Source: Limnephilus marmoratus (lineage: Eukaryota; Arthropoda; Insecta; Trichoptera; Limnephilidae). From it: a DNA stretch of 64,000 nt. The DNA is taken from assembly GCA_917880885.1 (NCBI GenBank), contig OU862908.1:11023501-11087500 (forward strand), given 5' to 3'. Positions 41,289 to 51,564 of the stretch are shown piece after piece. Positions within the stretch are counted from its first letter, which is position 1. Each line of letters starts with the position of its first letter. Below the pieces are notes generated by a model. The model did no database searches and was not told the origin of the DNA. It saw nothing but the letters and a program-made list of their open reading frames with translations. Position numbers and translations under genes: made by a program.

Positions 41289-41479
41289 ACAATAAAACAC
41301 ACATAAATTTGTTGTAGATCACTTTTATTTTATAAACACTCTACCGGTTTCAGAAGCACCCTTCCTTTGTCAGGAGAATATTGTAACTATTCTCCTGACG
41401 AAGGAAGGGTGCTTCTGAAACCGGTAGAGTGTTTATAAAATAAAAGTGGTCTACAACAAATTTATGTGTGTTTTATTGT
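41289..41479. repeat. near-perfect hairpin with 92-bp arms
   Basis: Arms 41289-41380 and 41388-41479 differ at only two positions and are separated by TTGTAAC. The arms contain TTCTGAAACCGGTAGAGTG and TAAAATAAAAGTGG. The right arm, read on the plus strand, carries an intact hammerhead-like core. The left arm, read on the minus strand, has the same core with one change (CTGACAA). Confidence 0.9.
41391..41430 (+). ncRNA. hammerhead ribozyme motif, minimal stem III
   Basis: CTGACGA at 41395-41401 fits the CUGANGA core. A 15-base stem II region (AGGAAGGGTGCTTCT) is followed by GAAA at 41417-41420. ACC-GGT (41420-41425) forms a loopless stem III, followed by A as the cleavage-site base. Stem I is CTC (41392-41394) with GAG (41427-41429). 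Stem II is weak, with one mismatch. Such short stem III hammerheads are known from Penelope-like retroelements and retrozymes, and act as dimers. Confidence 0.55.
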
Positions 41480-41626
41480 AAATTATGGCGAGCCACAAAG
41501 TTAATAAATGCTTTTTACAAATATGAAATTTTATTTCATTAATTTGCATAATTTTTTGAATAAATTTCATTAATTAATTAAAAATAATATATTGTAGATT
41601 TGCGGCGCGTTCCACATTGGGAGATA

Positions 41627-41718
41627 AAGGGTGGCGCAAAATTACCGATATGGTCTAAATCTTATTACACATTACAATAAGATTCAAAATAAAACGGTAG
41701 TTTTGCGCCACCCTATAC
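41627..41718. mobile_element. 92-bp mariner-type MITE
   Basis: AGGGTGGCGCAAAATTACCG on the left is complementary to CGGTAGTTTTGCGCCACCCT on the right. The ends resemble those of the mariner at 12566-13450 (GGTGGCGCAAAATTA), so that family may have mobilised it. Confidence 0.8.
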
Positions 41719-41765
41719 AATCAATGTCGCCCTGGTGTAAGACCACCGTTCTAAATGAAACGTTG

Positions 41766-42270
41766 CTTGAAATGGCTTAAACCATGTTTGGTGATGGTGA
41801 AATACGCCATAATGATTAATTCTTAGATATATATATATTTTTTTAACCTTATATTTGTAGGCAAAAGATTGTAAAACAAGGAAAATCTTTATGAATGTAT
41901 TTAAAACATGATTTTGCAAACTTAATATTGATCTACATATGTATTTATGTAGGAATCTGATTTCTTAAGAATAACAATTACTTAATAAATTACCATTTCA
42001 GCTAGAAAAAATTAAAAATAAATTACGGAAAACGCAAAGAAACCAGATAGGTATAGTTAATATGTAATGTTTTCCTCATTTAAAAAAAAATCACAGTTAC
42101 CATTTAAAAATGAGATCTGTCAAAATCAAAATAATTTTATTGCAAACCAGCAGAGGAACCCAACGATGTTTTTTGCAGAGTTTTTGGAAATTAAATATTG
42201 ATAATTTTCCTCTTATTTTAAACGACAAGTGTGTAAAATTTCATCAAGGAATATCAAACTTCTGCCTTAA
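41766..42270. other. intronic AT-rich sequence
   Basis: Intron between exons 1 and 2; no feature recognised. Confidence 0.3.
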
Positions 42271-43697
42271 GAGCGTTTAACCAGCCAGCGGCCGAAAATC
42301 CATATTTCGTCGAAAGTTGTTCTTACGATCGTGCAGGGTGGTTACAACGAGAAAGATTAATTATTCTCCGTACCAGGTTTTTTAAATTATAACTCAATAT
42401 CGATTTTATTTCATTCCAAATGTGCTTTAATTTATACCTTCATCCAAAAATGCTGAAATGCATGATGATAAAACTATTAAAATAATGTACTTTTGTAATT
42501 ATTTTTTGATTATTAGTATTTACCATTTTTCAATAATGTCTAAGTTAAATAAGAATGTTAAAAAAATCTTAAATATATTAGTGTGTAAGTGCGCAAATAA
42601 ATACACAAATGGACCAATTTTCGTCAAGAAACCCATGTACGTATATATTTTTTAATGATTGAAACTTAAATTATAATTCTAAAACATGCGATGCTTAGAT
42701 AATGTATTGATTTATTTTACTGCATGATTATATGATTTGAAATGGGTGTGGTATAATACAAAATCTTTTTTTTTAAATTTTGCAAATCTGCCAACGACCT
42801 ATGGTATAACCTTATTATACTAAAAATAAACATTTTTTCTCAAAATTTAAAACATGCGAATGCTAGATAAAATAACAATCTTTCGAAATCCTTTTATATT
42901 TTTTTGTGGAAAAGAGTCAATACGTCTAAAATCTGATTTAAAAATGACATATTTCTAGTTTACTCTCGAAATACCCTCTTAACAGGGCATTACCAGAGAA
43001 AGCCGGAAATACGTCATTTTCAAAAAAGTTTTTAGACGTATTGACTCTTTTCCACAAAAAATTATAAATGGATTTCGAAAGATTGTTCTTTTATCTAGCA
43101 TTCGTATGTAATAAATTTTTAGAATTTTTTTTAATTTTTAGTATAATAAGGTTATTCCATAGGTCGTTGGCAGATTTGTTAAATTTTCAAAAAAGTTTTT
43201 GTATTATACCACACCCATTTCAAATAACGCCTAATCATGCAGTAAAATAAATCAATACATTATCTAGCAGAGTTATGTATTAGAATTTTAATTTTAGTTT
43301 CAATAAAATCATAAAAAAATGTGTACGTACATGTGTTTCTTGACGAAAATTGGTCCATTTGTGTATTTATTTGCGCACTTACAAACTAATATATTTCAGA
43401 TTTTTTTAACATTCTTATTAAATTTAGACATTATTGAAAAATGATAAATACTTATAATCAAAAAATAACTACAAAAAGTACACTATTTTAATAGTTTTAT
43501 CATCACGCCTTTCAGCATTTTTGGATGAAGGTATAAATTAAAGCTAATTTGGATTGAAATAAATTCGATATTGAGTTATAATTTAAAAAAGCTGTTACGG
43601 AGAATAATTAATCTTTGTCATTGTAACCGCCCTGCACGATCGGAAGAACAACTTTCGACGAAATGTGGATTTTCGTCCGCTGGCTGGTTAAACGCTC
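42271..43697. mobile_element. foldback transposon-like element, arms about 690 bp
   Basis: GAGCGTTTAACCAGCCAG at 42271 is the exact complement of CTGGCTGGTTAAACGCTC ending at 43697. The inverted similarity runs inward for nearly the whole element (for example ATCCAAAAATGCTGAAA, GACGAAAATTGGTCCA, GTCAATACGTCTAAAA) up to a short centre near 42960-43010. It has no coding sequence. A single arm is found at 55060-55752. It lies in intron 1 of the cysteine-module gene. Confidence 0.9.
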
Positions 43698-43849
43698 GAA
43701 AAAGGGTTGGAAAAGGGAACAAGGTGGATTTCCAAAATATTATGTAAACATTCACTTTCCTCTTGTTTAGAAGGGCAAAGTGCAACATTTTATCAATCTT
43801 GGAATAAAACTGTAGATTAAAAAAAAAAACAAAGCCACTCCGCCCGCCA

Positions 43850-44275
43850 CAGACACTCTACTTTAATTTATTGACGACTTGTTGAAGTCCCTGGGTCCCT
43901 GGCGATGCCCGGACTTTATACAGAGTTTTCGAAATCAAATGTAGACAGTAACCTTACTCTTGTTTTGAATCTCAGGTTTGCAAAATTTCATCAACCTCGG
44001 CATAAAACTGTAGATTTGCGTACAAATCAAAACCACACGGCCCCGCCCGCTTGCCAGCCCGCTCGTCCACCACCCACAGACATTCTCCTTTATATATTAT
44101 ATATTTCAACCAAATTACTCAAAACCTTGACAAATTATATACCTAAACCTTCCTCATGAATCACTTTATCTATAGGCGAAAACCGCATGAAAATCCGTTC
44201 AGTAGTTTTTGAGTTTATCGCGAACAGACAGACAAACAGACGCGGCGAAAGACTTTAATTTATAATATACTGTAT
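43850..44275 (+). mobile_element. LINE 3' end repeat (CR1/RTE-like)
   Basis: The end reads GGCGAAAACCGCATGAAAATC, TCAGTAGTTTTTGAGTTTATC, GCGAACAGACAGACAAACAG and GACTTTAATTTATAATATA. This is a widespread insect LINE 3' end type, similar in plan to the one at 60305-60855. No coding part is present, and the left border is uncertain. Confidence 0.45.
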
Positions 44276-44324
44276 AATTTATATGTTTTGTAGAGAATAT
44301 GAAGATATATGCTGGGATGAGGCT

Positions 44325-44375
44325 CAAAGCGCCCTGCAGCGCCAACGAGGGCAGTCCGTTTCAGCACACGCCAAC
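44325..44375 (-). pseudogene. relic duplicate of part of exon 1
   Basis: CTGCAGCGCCAACGAGGGCAG and TCCGTTTCAGC in plus reading align with CTGCAGCGCCAGTGAGGGCAG ACCGTTCCAGC in exon 1 (44538-44570). That part of exon 1 encodes the end of the signal peptide and the first cysteine. Several changes remove the cysteine codon and the frame. Confidence 0.5.
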
Positions 44376-44429
44376 AAAAAGGAGACGAGAAATAGAAAGG
44401 TTGGGGCATTTAACAAGAGTAAGACTCAC

Positions 44430-44622
44430 GGTTGTGGTCGAAGCAACTGACGGTGGTGACCTTCTTCCTGGTCTTGGTGGCGATGACGTACTTGAGGGAG
44501 CAGGTGTGCGCGATGCCGGGGCAGAGCACCTCTCCGCACTGCAGCGCCAGTGAGGGCAGACCGTTCCAGCCCACCACCAACAGTATTGCCATTAAGAACT
44601 TCATAATGCAATTTGTTTTATT
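44430..44622 (-). CDS. cysteine-module secreted protein, first coding exon
   Basis: The start ATG is at 44604-44602. The protein begins MKFLMAILLVVGWNGLPSLA, a signal peptide with probable cleavage before or after LALQ. Then QCGEVLCPGIAHTC and TTVSCFDHN give C-x4-C-x6-C-x18-C. A donor C^GTGAGTC follows AAC, leaving phase 1, which matches exon 2. An acceptor TTATATTCCAG stands 18 bases before the ATG, so at least one upstream non-coding exon exists. The mature product would be an extracellular, disulfide-bonded repeat protein. I do not recognise the family. Confidence 0.8.
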
Positions 44623-46382
44623 CTGGAATATAAAAGATAAAATACTACAGAAAAATCCAACATTTATTCTAAATGTTAATACAGTAATGCAATGTTCATT
44701 GTTCACTATTTCTCCAAACGGACAAGTGAGCGCCATATATGATCCATTTTGGCCGATCATGATGATTTAGCAGTTTTTTTGAACCATTTAAGTGTCTCTG
44801 ATAATCCAAAGAGACCGCCAAATCACCATCCTTGCCATGTAAACATAGATATTAATTATTTTTTCGAACAAAAAAAAATAAATATTACAATGCCTAACCA
44901 ATGGCTCTCTGGACTACAATATTGCTCCACATTTTAACTACTGCTCAACGATCATTTTCCTATGTAACGACAAAGAACAAAAATGCAGTTCACACGCGGT
45001 AGAAGTAAATCCTTTGGAAAACCAAAGTAGACAAGAGAGGGGAGGTTTCGAAACACCGCATAAAGAGAAGACCGATTATTCTATCTCATTCTCTCGCTGG
45101 CTAAATCATATAGATGTATGTGTTTGTCTTTTTTAAGTGTCGCTTTTTCGTTTCATCGACTTTCAAATCACAACGCTGCAAAAGAAGTTTTCACTTCAAT
45201 GAGTTGCAAATTCTCCAAAATAGAGCAGTGAGGATTTTCAAATGTACATAATTAAATTTTTAAAGGAACTAAATTGTTAACCCCTCATTAGGCCTATTTT
45301 GTCAGAAGGTAAAATATTTCCGCTTTGCAATGAAATCCAAATAAACGGAATATTTCTGACAGCATCCGAAAACTAAAAACTGCTTTTGAAAGGTGATGAA
45401 ATACGTTTTCAAATTTTATAGTTTGAAATAAAGATACAATTTTTTAAATAATTTTTTTTTTAATGCAAACATAAGAATGTTTTAAAAATGGCTCTCCTTA
45501 CGTTTTTTCTTACTAAAATTACTGATAACGAAAAAAAATCAAAACAGATGCATATTTTATTTAAAGTTATCGTCAACTTTCTTTTTTGTCGTATCAAGTA
45601 AAAATATAAAAAAATCTCAAAGTTAATTTTTTTTTTCTGATTGCGGTCGGAAAATTTGGTTTCATAAAGGTGTAGATACATTTGATTTATTTTTCGGAAT
45701 ACAAAGCATTGCGTTTTCTCTTTTTTACATCGTTTAGATTAGATCATATTTCTAACCATGGTAGTAAGAAGACACAACTATTTCCATGAGATCTATATGA
45801 GTTGTTCCGAAAACCGAAAAAAGTAGTGTGAGAGGTTAAAGGAACTCTGTATATTGGCTAACATTGAAACAAATGCTGACAATGAACGCGATGATATTTA
45901 TAAATAAAATAATAAACGACTTGTTATCAAAATACTTTTCAAATAAACTTATGTAAAATAAGGATATTCACAGACTTAACACGAGGACTTGCAATTAAAG
46001 CACTCTACCAAAAAAGACAAAACAAATACGCTAAACAGTTTATTCTACAGAGTGAAATTTTATAATGCATGAAACTATCGAATCTATACCATTAATAAAT
46101 TAAAAATAGATAGTAAGAACCAAGTTGAGCAGGATAGCATGTAACATTGTATGGGAGTTATAATTAGTAAATTTGAAAACTTAAATATACAAAAAACCAA
46201 AATAAATTTTAAAAAAAAAACGAGTGTGTTTTAGACCACACGACTGAAGTAAAACTTCACTAACTTATATCTCCCTCTCAACTTCCGTTCGCCTCGCCCG
46301 ATCACACTTTTCATAACGCTCTCGTCACGCATTCACTAGCTTACTCCCAAAGTCAAGCGTGCGTAAAGTAGTTTTACTTCAA
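44623..46382. other. AT-rich sequence with a dispersed repeat (44984-45205)
   Basis: The 44984-45205 segment matches 18895-19110. A related composition, flanked by AAGTAAAACTTCACT and AGTAGTTTTACTTC, lies at 46230-46390. No coding region is supported. Confidence 0.4.
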
Positions 46383-46787
46383 TAATTTCCTTCGGGGCCT
46401 ACGTCATCTTAAGGGATGCTGTGTGGAGGGTTTATTTAAGGAAAGGAAGAAGAAAAAATTTTGGGAAGGACCAGGAATGAGTTGTGTGTAGAAATCTGGG
46501 GGTCAGTGCGTCACGAGTGACGGACGCACGAATCCATTCCCTCAACTGCGGTGCAACGCGAGGGATTCTAGCTGGAGAGGTCAAAAGACCTCCTCAACCA
46601 GTCTCTCTCGATCCGGCCCGCCACGCAGCGGGTGGACAGACACATCGGCCACCAAGACCTTGACAAACCTCAGGCATCCCTGCTAAGTCACCAAACGTAG
46701 CGGATCAATTAGGGTGACCTATGGTGGAGATGTTGGTTGTCCAATAAATGGTTCCCGGGGAGGCGGTACCCATACCCGCCTCCCAAA
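46383..46787 (-). mobile_element. short LINE family A derivative, 3' end truncated
   Basis: It begins within the 3' stem-loop (ATAATTTCCTTCGGGGCCTAC) and continues GATGCTGTGTGGAGGG. It then passes directly to the leader: GAGTGACGGACGCACGAATCC, CTCCTCAACCAGTCTCTCTC, AGTCACCAAACGTAGCGGATC, ending GGTACCCATACCCGCCTCCC. The coding region and tail are absent. Confidence 0.85.
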
Positions 46788-46960
46788 ATGATAAAAAGAA
46801 AACAACAAAGCACTAAAAATAATCACCCCATTGATGCATTACCATATTATATCATAAAAGTAAAGCAGTCGAATTCTAAAAAATATTTTAAAATATATAT
46901 ACTTTAGTGAAGGAACTCAATTACAATATATTTCAAATGTTAAATACGTTTTTAGATTTT

Positions 46961-47134
46961 CACGGCCAAAAATATTTTCGTTATTGGCTTTTGGGGTGTT
47001 ATGCCGTGTTGCACTACCTCCTTCTTTAGCCAACGTTTCGGACACTGCAACGCGGTCCGAAACGTTGCCTAAATAAGGAGGTAGACCAATACGGCATAAC
47101 GCCCTAAAAACAAATAACGAAAATATTTCAAATG
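46961..47134. repeat. CGGCATAAC foldback MITE
   Basis: TTTTCGTTATTGGCTTTTGGGG with TGTTATGCCGTGTTGCACTAC on the left is mirrored by the right half; the centre is AACGTTTCGGACACTGCAACGC with CGGTCCGAAACGTT. Partial copies are at 35290-35376 and 40672-40828. Confidence 0.8.
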
Positions 47135-47180
47135 TTATTTTAGTTACTATGTTAAAGCAATTTAAAACGTTAAAGCAAAT

Positions 47181-47600
47181 ATGGGTCTCGTAGTAAACCA
47201 GCAAAAGACCAAATACATGGCTGTAAGATGCACCCAACAAATCCCAACTCTCTCATGTGGAAACCAAAATTTCGAAACGGTACCAAGATTCACATACCTA
47301 GGCTCCCTGAGAACAAACGACAATAATACCACAGAGGAGATCCAGAAACGCATAGTGAACGCAAATAGCTGTTATTTCCGCCTACAAAACCTATTAAAGT
47401 CCAGACTGCTGTCCAGAAACACGAAGATATTAGTGTACAAAACACTTATCAGACCAGTACTTACGTACGCAGCTGAGACTTGGGTACTAACTAAGAGGAA
47501 TGAGCGAGCACTGGACGTTTTTGAAAGAAAAATTTTGATTCGCATCTTCGGACCGGTTCTAGAAAATGGATTTTGGCGCAGACGTTATAACAATGAGCTC
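47181..47600 (+). pseudogene. RTE reverse-transcriptase C-terminal part, first half
   Basis: The frame reads GLVVNQQKTKYMAVRC, FTYLGSLRTNDNNTTEEIQK, LLSRNTKILVYKTLIRPVLT, YAAETWVLTKRNERALDVFE and IRIFGPVLENGFWRRRYNNE. This is the end of the polymerase and thumb region of RTE elements. The catalytic part is lost by 5' truncation. The reading continues at 50336 beyond the inserted LINE. Confidence 0.85.
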
Positions 47601-47737
47601 TATACTTTGTTTAATTTTAATTTTTTTAATTTTAATTTTAATTTTAAATACATAAACGGCTATACTGCCTTTTATAAATAAACATATAATAGAGTACAAA
47701 AGTAAGAAAAATAATATCATTACATAATAGTAGTTTT

Positions 47738-48011
47738 AAACTTAAAAATAACATACAATTATTTTGTGTATCACAACAAAAAATAACAAGAAATAAAAAT
47801 GAGAAATATCATCATTTCATTTCAACATGTCCATATTGCGTATATAATGTTACATTATGGAAAAAATAAAAAACTTAAAAACTGAAACCTAAAAATAACA
47901 TACAATTATTTTGTGTAACACAACAAAAAATAACAAAAAAGAACAATGAGAAATATCATCATTTCATTTCAACATGTCCATATTGCGTATATAAAGTTAC
48001 ATTATGGAAAA
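47738..48011. repeat. tandem duplication, unit about 127 bp
   Basis: AACATACAATTATTTTGTGTA through GAGAAATATCATCATTTCAT to ACATTATGGAAAA occurs twice, with about 20 bases between units and few differences. It lies in the 3' region of the LINE. Confidence 0.85.
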
Positions 48012-48782
48012 ATAATTTTTGAGTGCATATTTATATTGCGCTAATTTTAAGAAATATATGTCGCCGATGTTAGCATATTCATTTCCCAAAATGTGTAATC
48101 GACTGATTGGTGAGTAATAATGTGATAATGTATGTGTGTTATTATAGTAGAACGGTAGAGTCAGTCTATTGTTAGCGCGACCAGGGCAATGAAATCGTAT
48201 TAGTTCTATTAACCCTTCGAATAATAAGAAAATAATTTTCTGTCAACTTTTGCCTGTCAAGGTTGGCGCGCAAAATTCCTGGTTCTTCCCATGCATTTTA
48301 AATGTTCCTTTTTATTGTTTTTTTTCAACGCTTTTGCAAAAACAAAAATTGTTCTAAAATTTAGATACAATAATCTTTCCGATGTGTTTATTAGAAGTCA
48401 ACATTTTTGTTTCTAAATATTAAAATTTTAATATTGAAAATGTAAATTGGGTAAAAAAATGTATGCCTAAGAATATTCGAATTAAAATAATTAAAATAGA
48501 ATAAACTTAAAATTTTAAATACAGATTCCTTTTCTAAGCAATTTTTTTAATAAAACTGTCACCTCACTTTTTATCACTTTCATACAATTTTATTTTAAAA
48601 TTAAACGTGTGATGCGTCACAAATTGGCGCAAAATTAAACCGTCACTTTTGATCGGGTTTGTAAAATATCTGAACAACCTAGCTCATATGATTCTAAGAC
48701 AATGAGATGCATTATTTCATTCCGTTTCTAACATAAAAGAATTCACAAATATTCGCATGACAGGAAGAGAGATATCTAACTT

Positions 48783-50330
48783 TTAATAATGCACTGTTGC
48801 TCTGGAACAATCTGGGTCTCCTGTTATTATAACGGCATATGATGTTTTGGGACAACTTGGGTCTCCTGTGATTAGACTGGTTAAATCAGGGGTATCCAAG
48901 ACCGAGTGAATTATTTTATATAATATTAATAGATCACAGATTTTTCTGCGATCTGATAAATTTACGAGATTAGTCCAGTTTAATAACAAATTATAGTCAA
49001 CGGATTCTCTTGGAATACCTAATTTAAAATTAATATACCTAAGGAATCTATGCTGGACATTTTCAATCGCTTGAATATGGATATTGTAACGTGGAGCCCA
49101 AATCGTAGAGTTATATTCTAAAATGCTTCTCACTAGCGTTATGTATAAAATGCGAATAGTATCAATGTTACAAAATTGTTTGGTTATTCTAATAATAAAT
49201 CCTAAAATCTTCATTGCTCTATTAATAATATTAGTTATATGGCTAATAAATGTAAGTTTTGAGTTAAAAATAATAGCTAGATCATTTATTGTTTCTACTG
49301 AGTTTAATATAATTTTGTCAAGATTGTATTCATAAATGATCGGTTTCTTTATTTTATAAAATCTTATTATTTGACATTTACTAATGTTAAGTGCCAGTTT
49401 ATTGCATATACACCAATAAAACAAGTTGTTTAAATTTTTTTGTAAAATTTTGCAATCAGAAATATTTTTAATTTTTTTATATAATTTTAAATCATCAGCA
49501 AATAACAGGATATCAACATCGGAAAAAACGTCTACAATGTCATTAATAAATAAAATAAACAGTATTGGTCCTAAATGGGAGCCCTGTGGCACACCACTAG
49601 TGGCAGAAAAGGCATCCGATATTACGTCATTTAACTTTACAAACAGTTGCCTATTTGTTAAATAACTCTCTACCCATTTAAGAAAGTTCCCGGTTATACC
49701 CATACTCCTTAATTTATTTATAAATATTTTATGACAAACTTTATCGAACGCCTTGCTGAAGTCAGTATATATCGAATCTACTTGACATTTATCTGCAAAG
49801 GCATTCGCTATAAAGTTTTCATATATCAGTAGATTTGTCAGAGTTGATCTATTCTTCATGAAACCGTGTTGAAACCTTGTTATAATCCCATTTAATTTAA
49901 AAATAATTTTATCCAAAATAATTTTTTCGAACAATTTTGGAATAGTTGACTGTATACACACAGGTCTATAGTTGCGTATATCGCATTTGTCACCTTTTTT
50001 AAATATGGGTGTGATGTAACTATTTTTCCATGCAATTGGAAAATATCCCGATGACAATGACATATTAAAAATTAAATAGAGGGGATACGACAAGGCATGT
50101 ATACAGTGTTTCAATAGAATTAGGGGTATTTTGTCAGGACCTGAACTTTTTTTTACATCTAATTTGTTAATATGGGTTTTAATTTCATTTATATCTATGT
50201 GAATGTTAGAAATTTGTAAATTGATGTTAGATGAAAAAAAAGGAATTTCACTATTATCAATTGTGTTGTCATATACATCTTTAAAAAATGAAGCAAATAA
50301 ATTAACAATAGTTTCTGCATTATTAAGGAG
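48783..50330 (-). CDS. LINE reverse transcriptase, 5'-truncated but open
   Basis: A frame of at least 443 residues is open, and the same frame extends upstream through LDVKKSSGPDKIPLILLKHC to about 50330. Motifs: IFKKGDKCDIRNYRPV, QHGFMKNRSTLTNLL, DFSKAFDKVCH, SGVPQGSHLGPILFI, LLFADDLKLY (catalytic FADD) and LALNISKCQ. The C-terminus reads LVRSILEYNSTIWAPRYNIH. This is a Jockey/CR1-like polymerase without its endonuclease, so it cannot mobilise itself. AT-rich codon use differs from family A. Confidence 0.85.
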   Translation of the reverse strand, partial: LLNNAETIVNLFASFFKDVYDNTIDNSEIPFFSSNINLQISNIHIDINEIKTHINKLDVKKSSGPDKIPLILLKHCIHALSYPLYLIFNMSLSSGYFPIAWKNSYITPIFKKGDKCDIRNYRPVCIQSTIPKLFEKIILDKIIFKLNGIITRFQHGFMKNRSTLTNLLIYENFIANAFADKCQVDSIYTDFSKAFDKVCHKIFINKLRSMGITGNFLKWVESYLTNRQLFVKLNDVISDAFSATSGVPQGSHLGPILFILFINDIVDVFSDVDILLFADDLKLYKKIKNISDCKILQKNLNNLFYWCICNKLALNISKCQIIRFYKIKKPIIYEYNLDKIILNSVETINDLAIIFNSKLTFISHITNIINRAMKILGFIIRITKQFCNIDTIRILYITLVRSILEYNSTIWAPRYNIHIQAIENVQHRFLRYINFKLGIPRESVDYNLLLNWTNLVNLSDRRKICDLLILYKIIHSVLDTPDLTSLITGDPSCPKTSYAVIITGDPDCSRATVHY

Positions 50331-50335
50331 CTAAA

Positions 50336-50611
50336 CGTCGCAAAATTTATAAAATTGGGAAGATTTCGGTAGCTGGGTCATGTGGAGAGAATGACCGAGC
50401 ATCAAGCACCAAAGTCCCTGCTGAACTCAAGACCAATAGGGCGAAGGAGCCTGGGAAGACCAAGACTAAGATGGAGCGACAACGTCCTCAAAGACATCTA
50501 TCTAGGAGCTTCCAAACTGGAGAGAGCTGGCACAAAACCGAGATGAGTGGAGGAAGACTCTTGAGGAGGCCAAGACCCACCAGGGGTTGTAGAGCCAATG
50601 ATGATGATGAT
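50336..50611 (+). pseudogene. RTE C-terminal part, second half, and tail
   Basis: Reading across frames gives KFIKIGRF-like, then LGHVERMTEHQAPKSLLN, RRSLGRPRLRWSDNV and LEEAKTHQGL, the highly conserved RTE C-terminus; this is followed by the ATGATG tail. It continues the block that stops at 47600. Confidence 0.8.
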
Positions 50612-51365
50612 GTTAAAGCAATAAAAAATGCTGCATTAAACTGCATTAATAATTAAAAAACGATATTCTTTTGACTTAATACACTAAAGTACCACTCGCG
50701 GTGCGATGTGATTTATGTGGGTTATTTTAAAGATTTATGAAGATATTTGCATTATAGTTAAAAACCGTTTAATTTTGCTACTTCGTTTCTCTATTTATAT
50801 ACCACACGATTTATCAATAAATTACTAAGACAATACCTGTCTTTCAGTGTTATATGCATTTAATTAGATCTTTATCGCTAGTGGACCGTTCATTGGAACG
50901 TCATGTAAATTACTAACAATAACAAACACATTATCAATATGATATTTAGATTTAAGACCATTAAGAATCTTGGGTACAAGTTATCGCTATCAGTCTAGGA
51001 ATATTATTAAAAACATTTGTAAATTCATAACAATTAATACGTTATTTTTAAAAGCGTCAAATTTTGTAAAAAATTTACAAAGTATTCGACATAAAAATAC
51101 TAGGTAAATATTACCATTTCGATTGTATAATTGCGTACTGCTCTCCGTTTATCACATCATACCAAAAATATAAAGCAGGGAATCAGTTTAAGTGTCACAA
51201 CTTAAAATTTCTGTGAGTTCTGGCGTCATGAAATTTTGCAGATAATATTTCTGAAATTTGCAACTCAACTTTCTTGAGTCTTCGATTGTCACAAAACATT
51301 GTCAAAATATTGCCAAAATCACAAAACACGAAAAATTGTCAAAACATAAACAAAACTCGACTTCA

Positions 51366-51420
51366 CGGTCTCTATAGTCGAGGGGTAAGACTCTCGACTC
51401 GCAGTCCCCACTGCCTCGGA
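51366..51420 (+). repeat. tRNA-like SINE head fragment
   Basis: ATAGTCGAGGGGTAAGACTC resembles the A-box region of the SINE copies (GGTCGAGGGGTAAGGC). The body of the SINE is not found after it. Confidence 0.4.
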
Positions 51421-51564
51421 ACATACCCCAATTGGGGATGCCATAGTCTCACTGGCTCCAGGGGGGAGCAGTTAGGACTCTTGTGCGGCATTCACATTAA
51501 AAAAACTAACTCAGACTTGCCACCATATCGTGTGCGTAGAGGATCGTGTGTTGTTTATTTTTGT

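Larger units (their letters stand above)
41244..41765 (+). mobile_element. tRNA-derived SINE, copy 3, split twice
   Basis: GTCGCGGAATCGAATCCCGG (B-box-like) with GCGTGCGCAAATAAATTTTA begins the copy. After the hairpin insertion at 41289-41479 the body resumes (ATTTTATTTCATTAATTTGC, TTGCGGCGCGTTCCACATTG), is broken again by a 92-bp MITE at 41627-41718, and ends CGCCCTGGTGTAAGACCACC. The A-box part is truncated. Confidence 0.7.
47600..50335 (-). mobile_element. 5'-truncated AT-rich LINE inserted in the RTE copy
   Basis: The 3' tail on the minus strand is a TTAAAA repeat at about 47590-47648. A 3' region with a 147-bp-period tandem duplication (47738-47864, 47885-48011) follows, and then a polymerase frame. 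A clear target duplication was not found; a few RTE bases seem to have been lost at the right junction. Confidence 0.75.
47179..50611 (+). mobile_element. 5'-truncated RTE-type LINE, split by another LINE
   Basis: GTTAAAGCAA occurs at 47169-47178 and 50612-50621, a 10-bp target duplication. The element ends in ATGATGATGATGATG, the short tandem tail usual for RTE. Coding blocks lie at 47181-47600 and 50336-50580; between them is a minus-strand LINE (47600-50335). Confidence 0.8.

Noticed and set aside
44299..44937. Several plus-strand open frames across exon 1 of the cysteine gene
   Set aside because: They are antisense shadows of a GC-rich exon with good minus-strand signal peptide, cysteines and splice sites.
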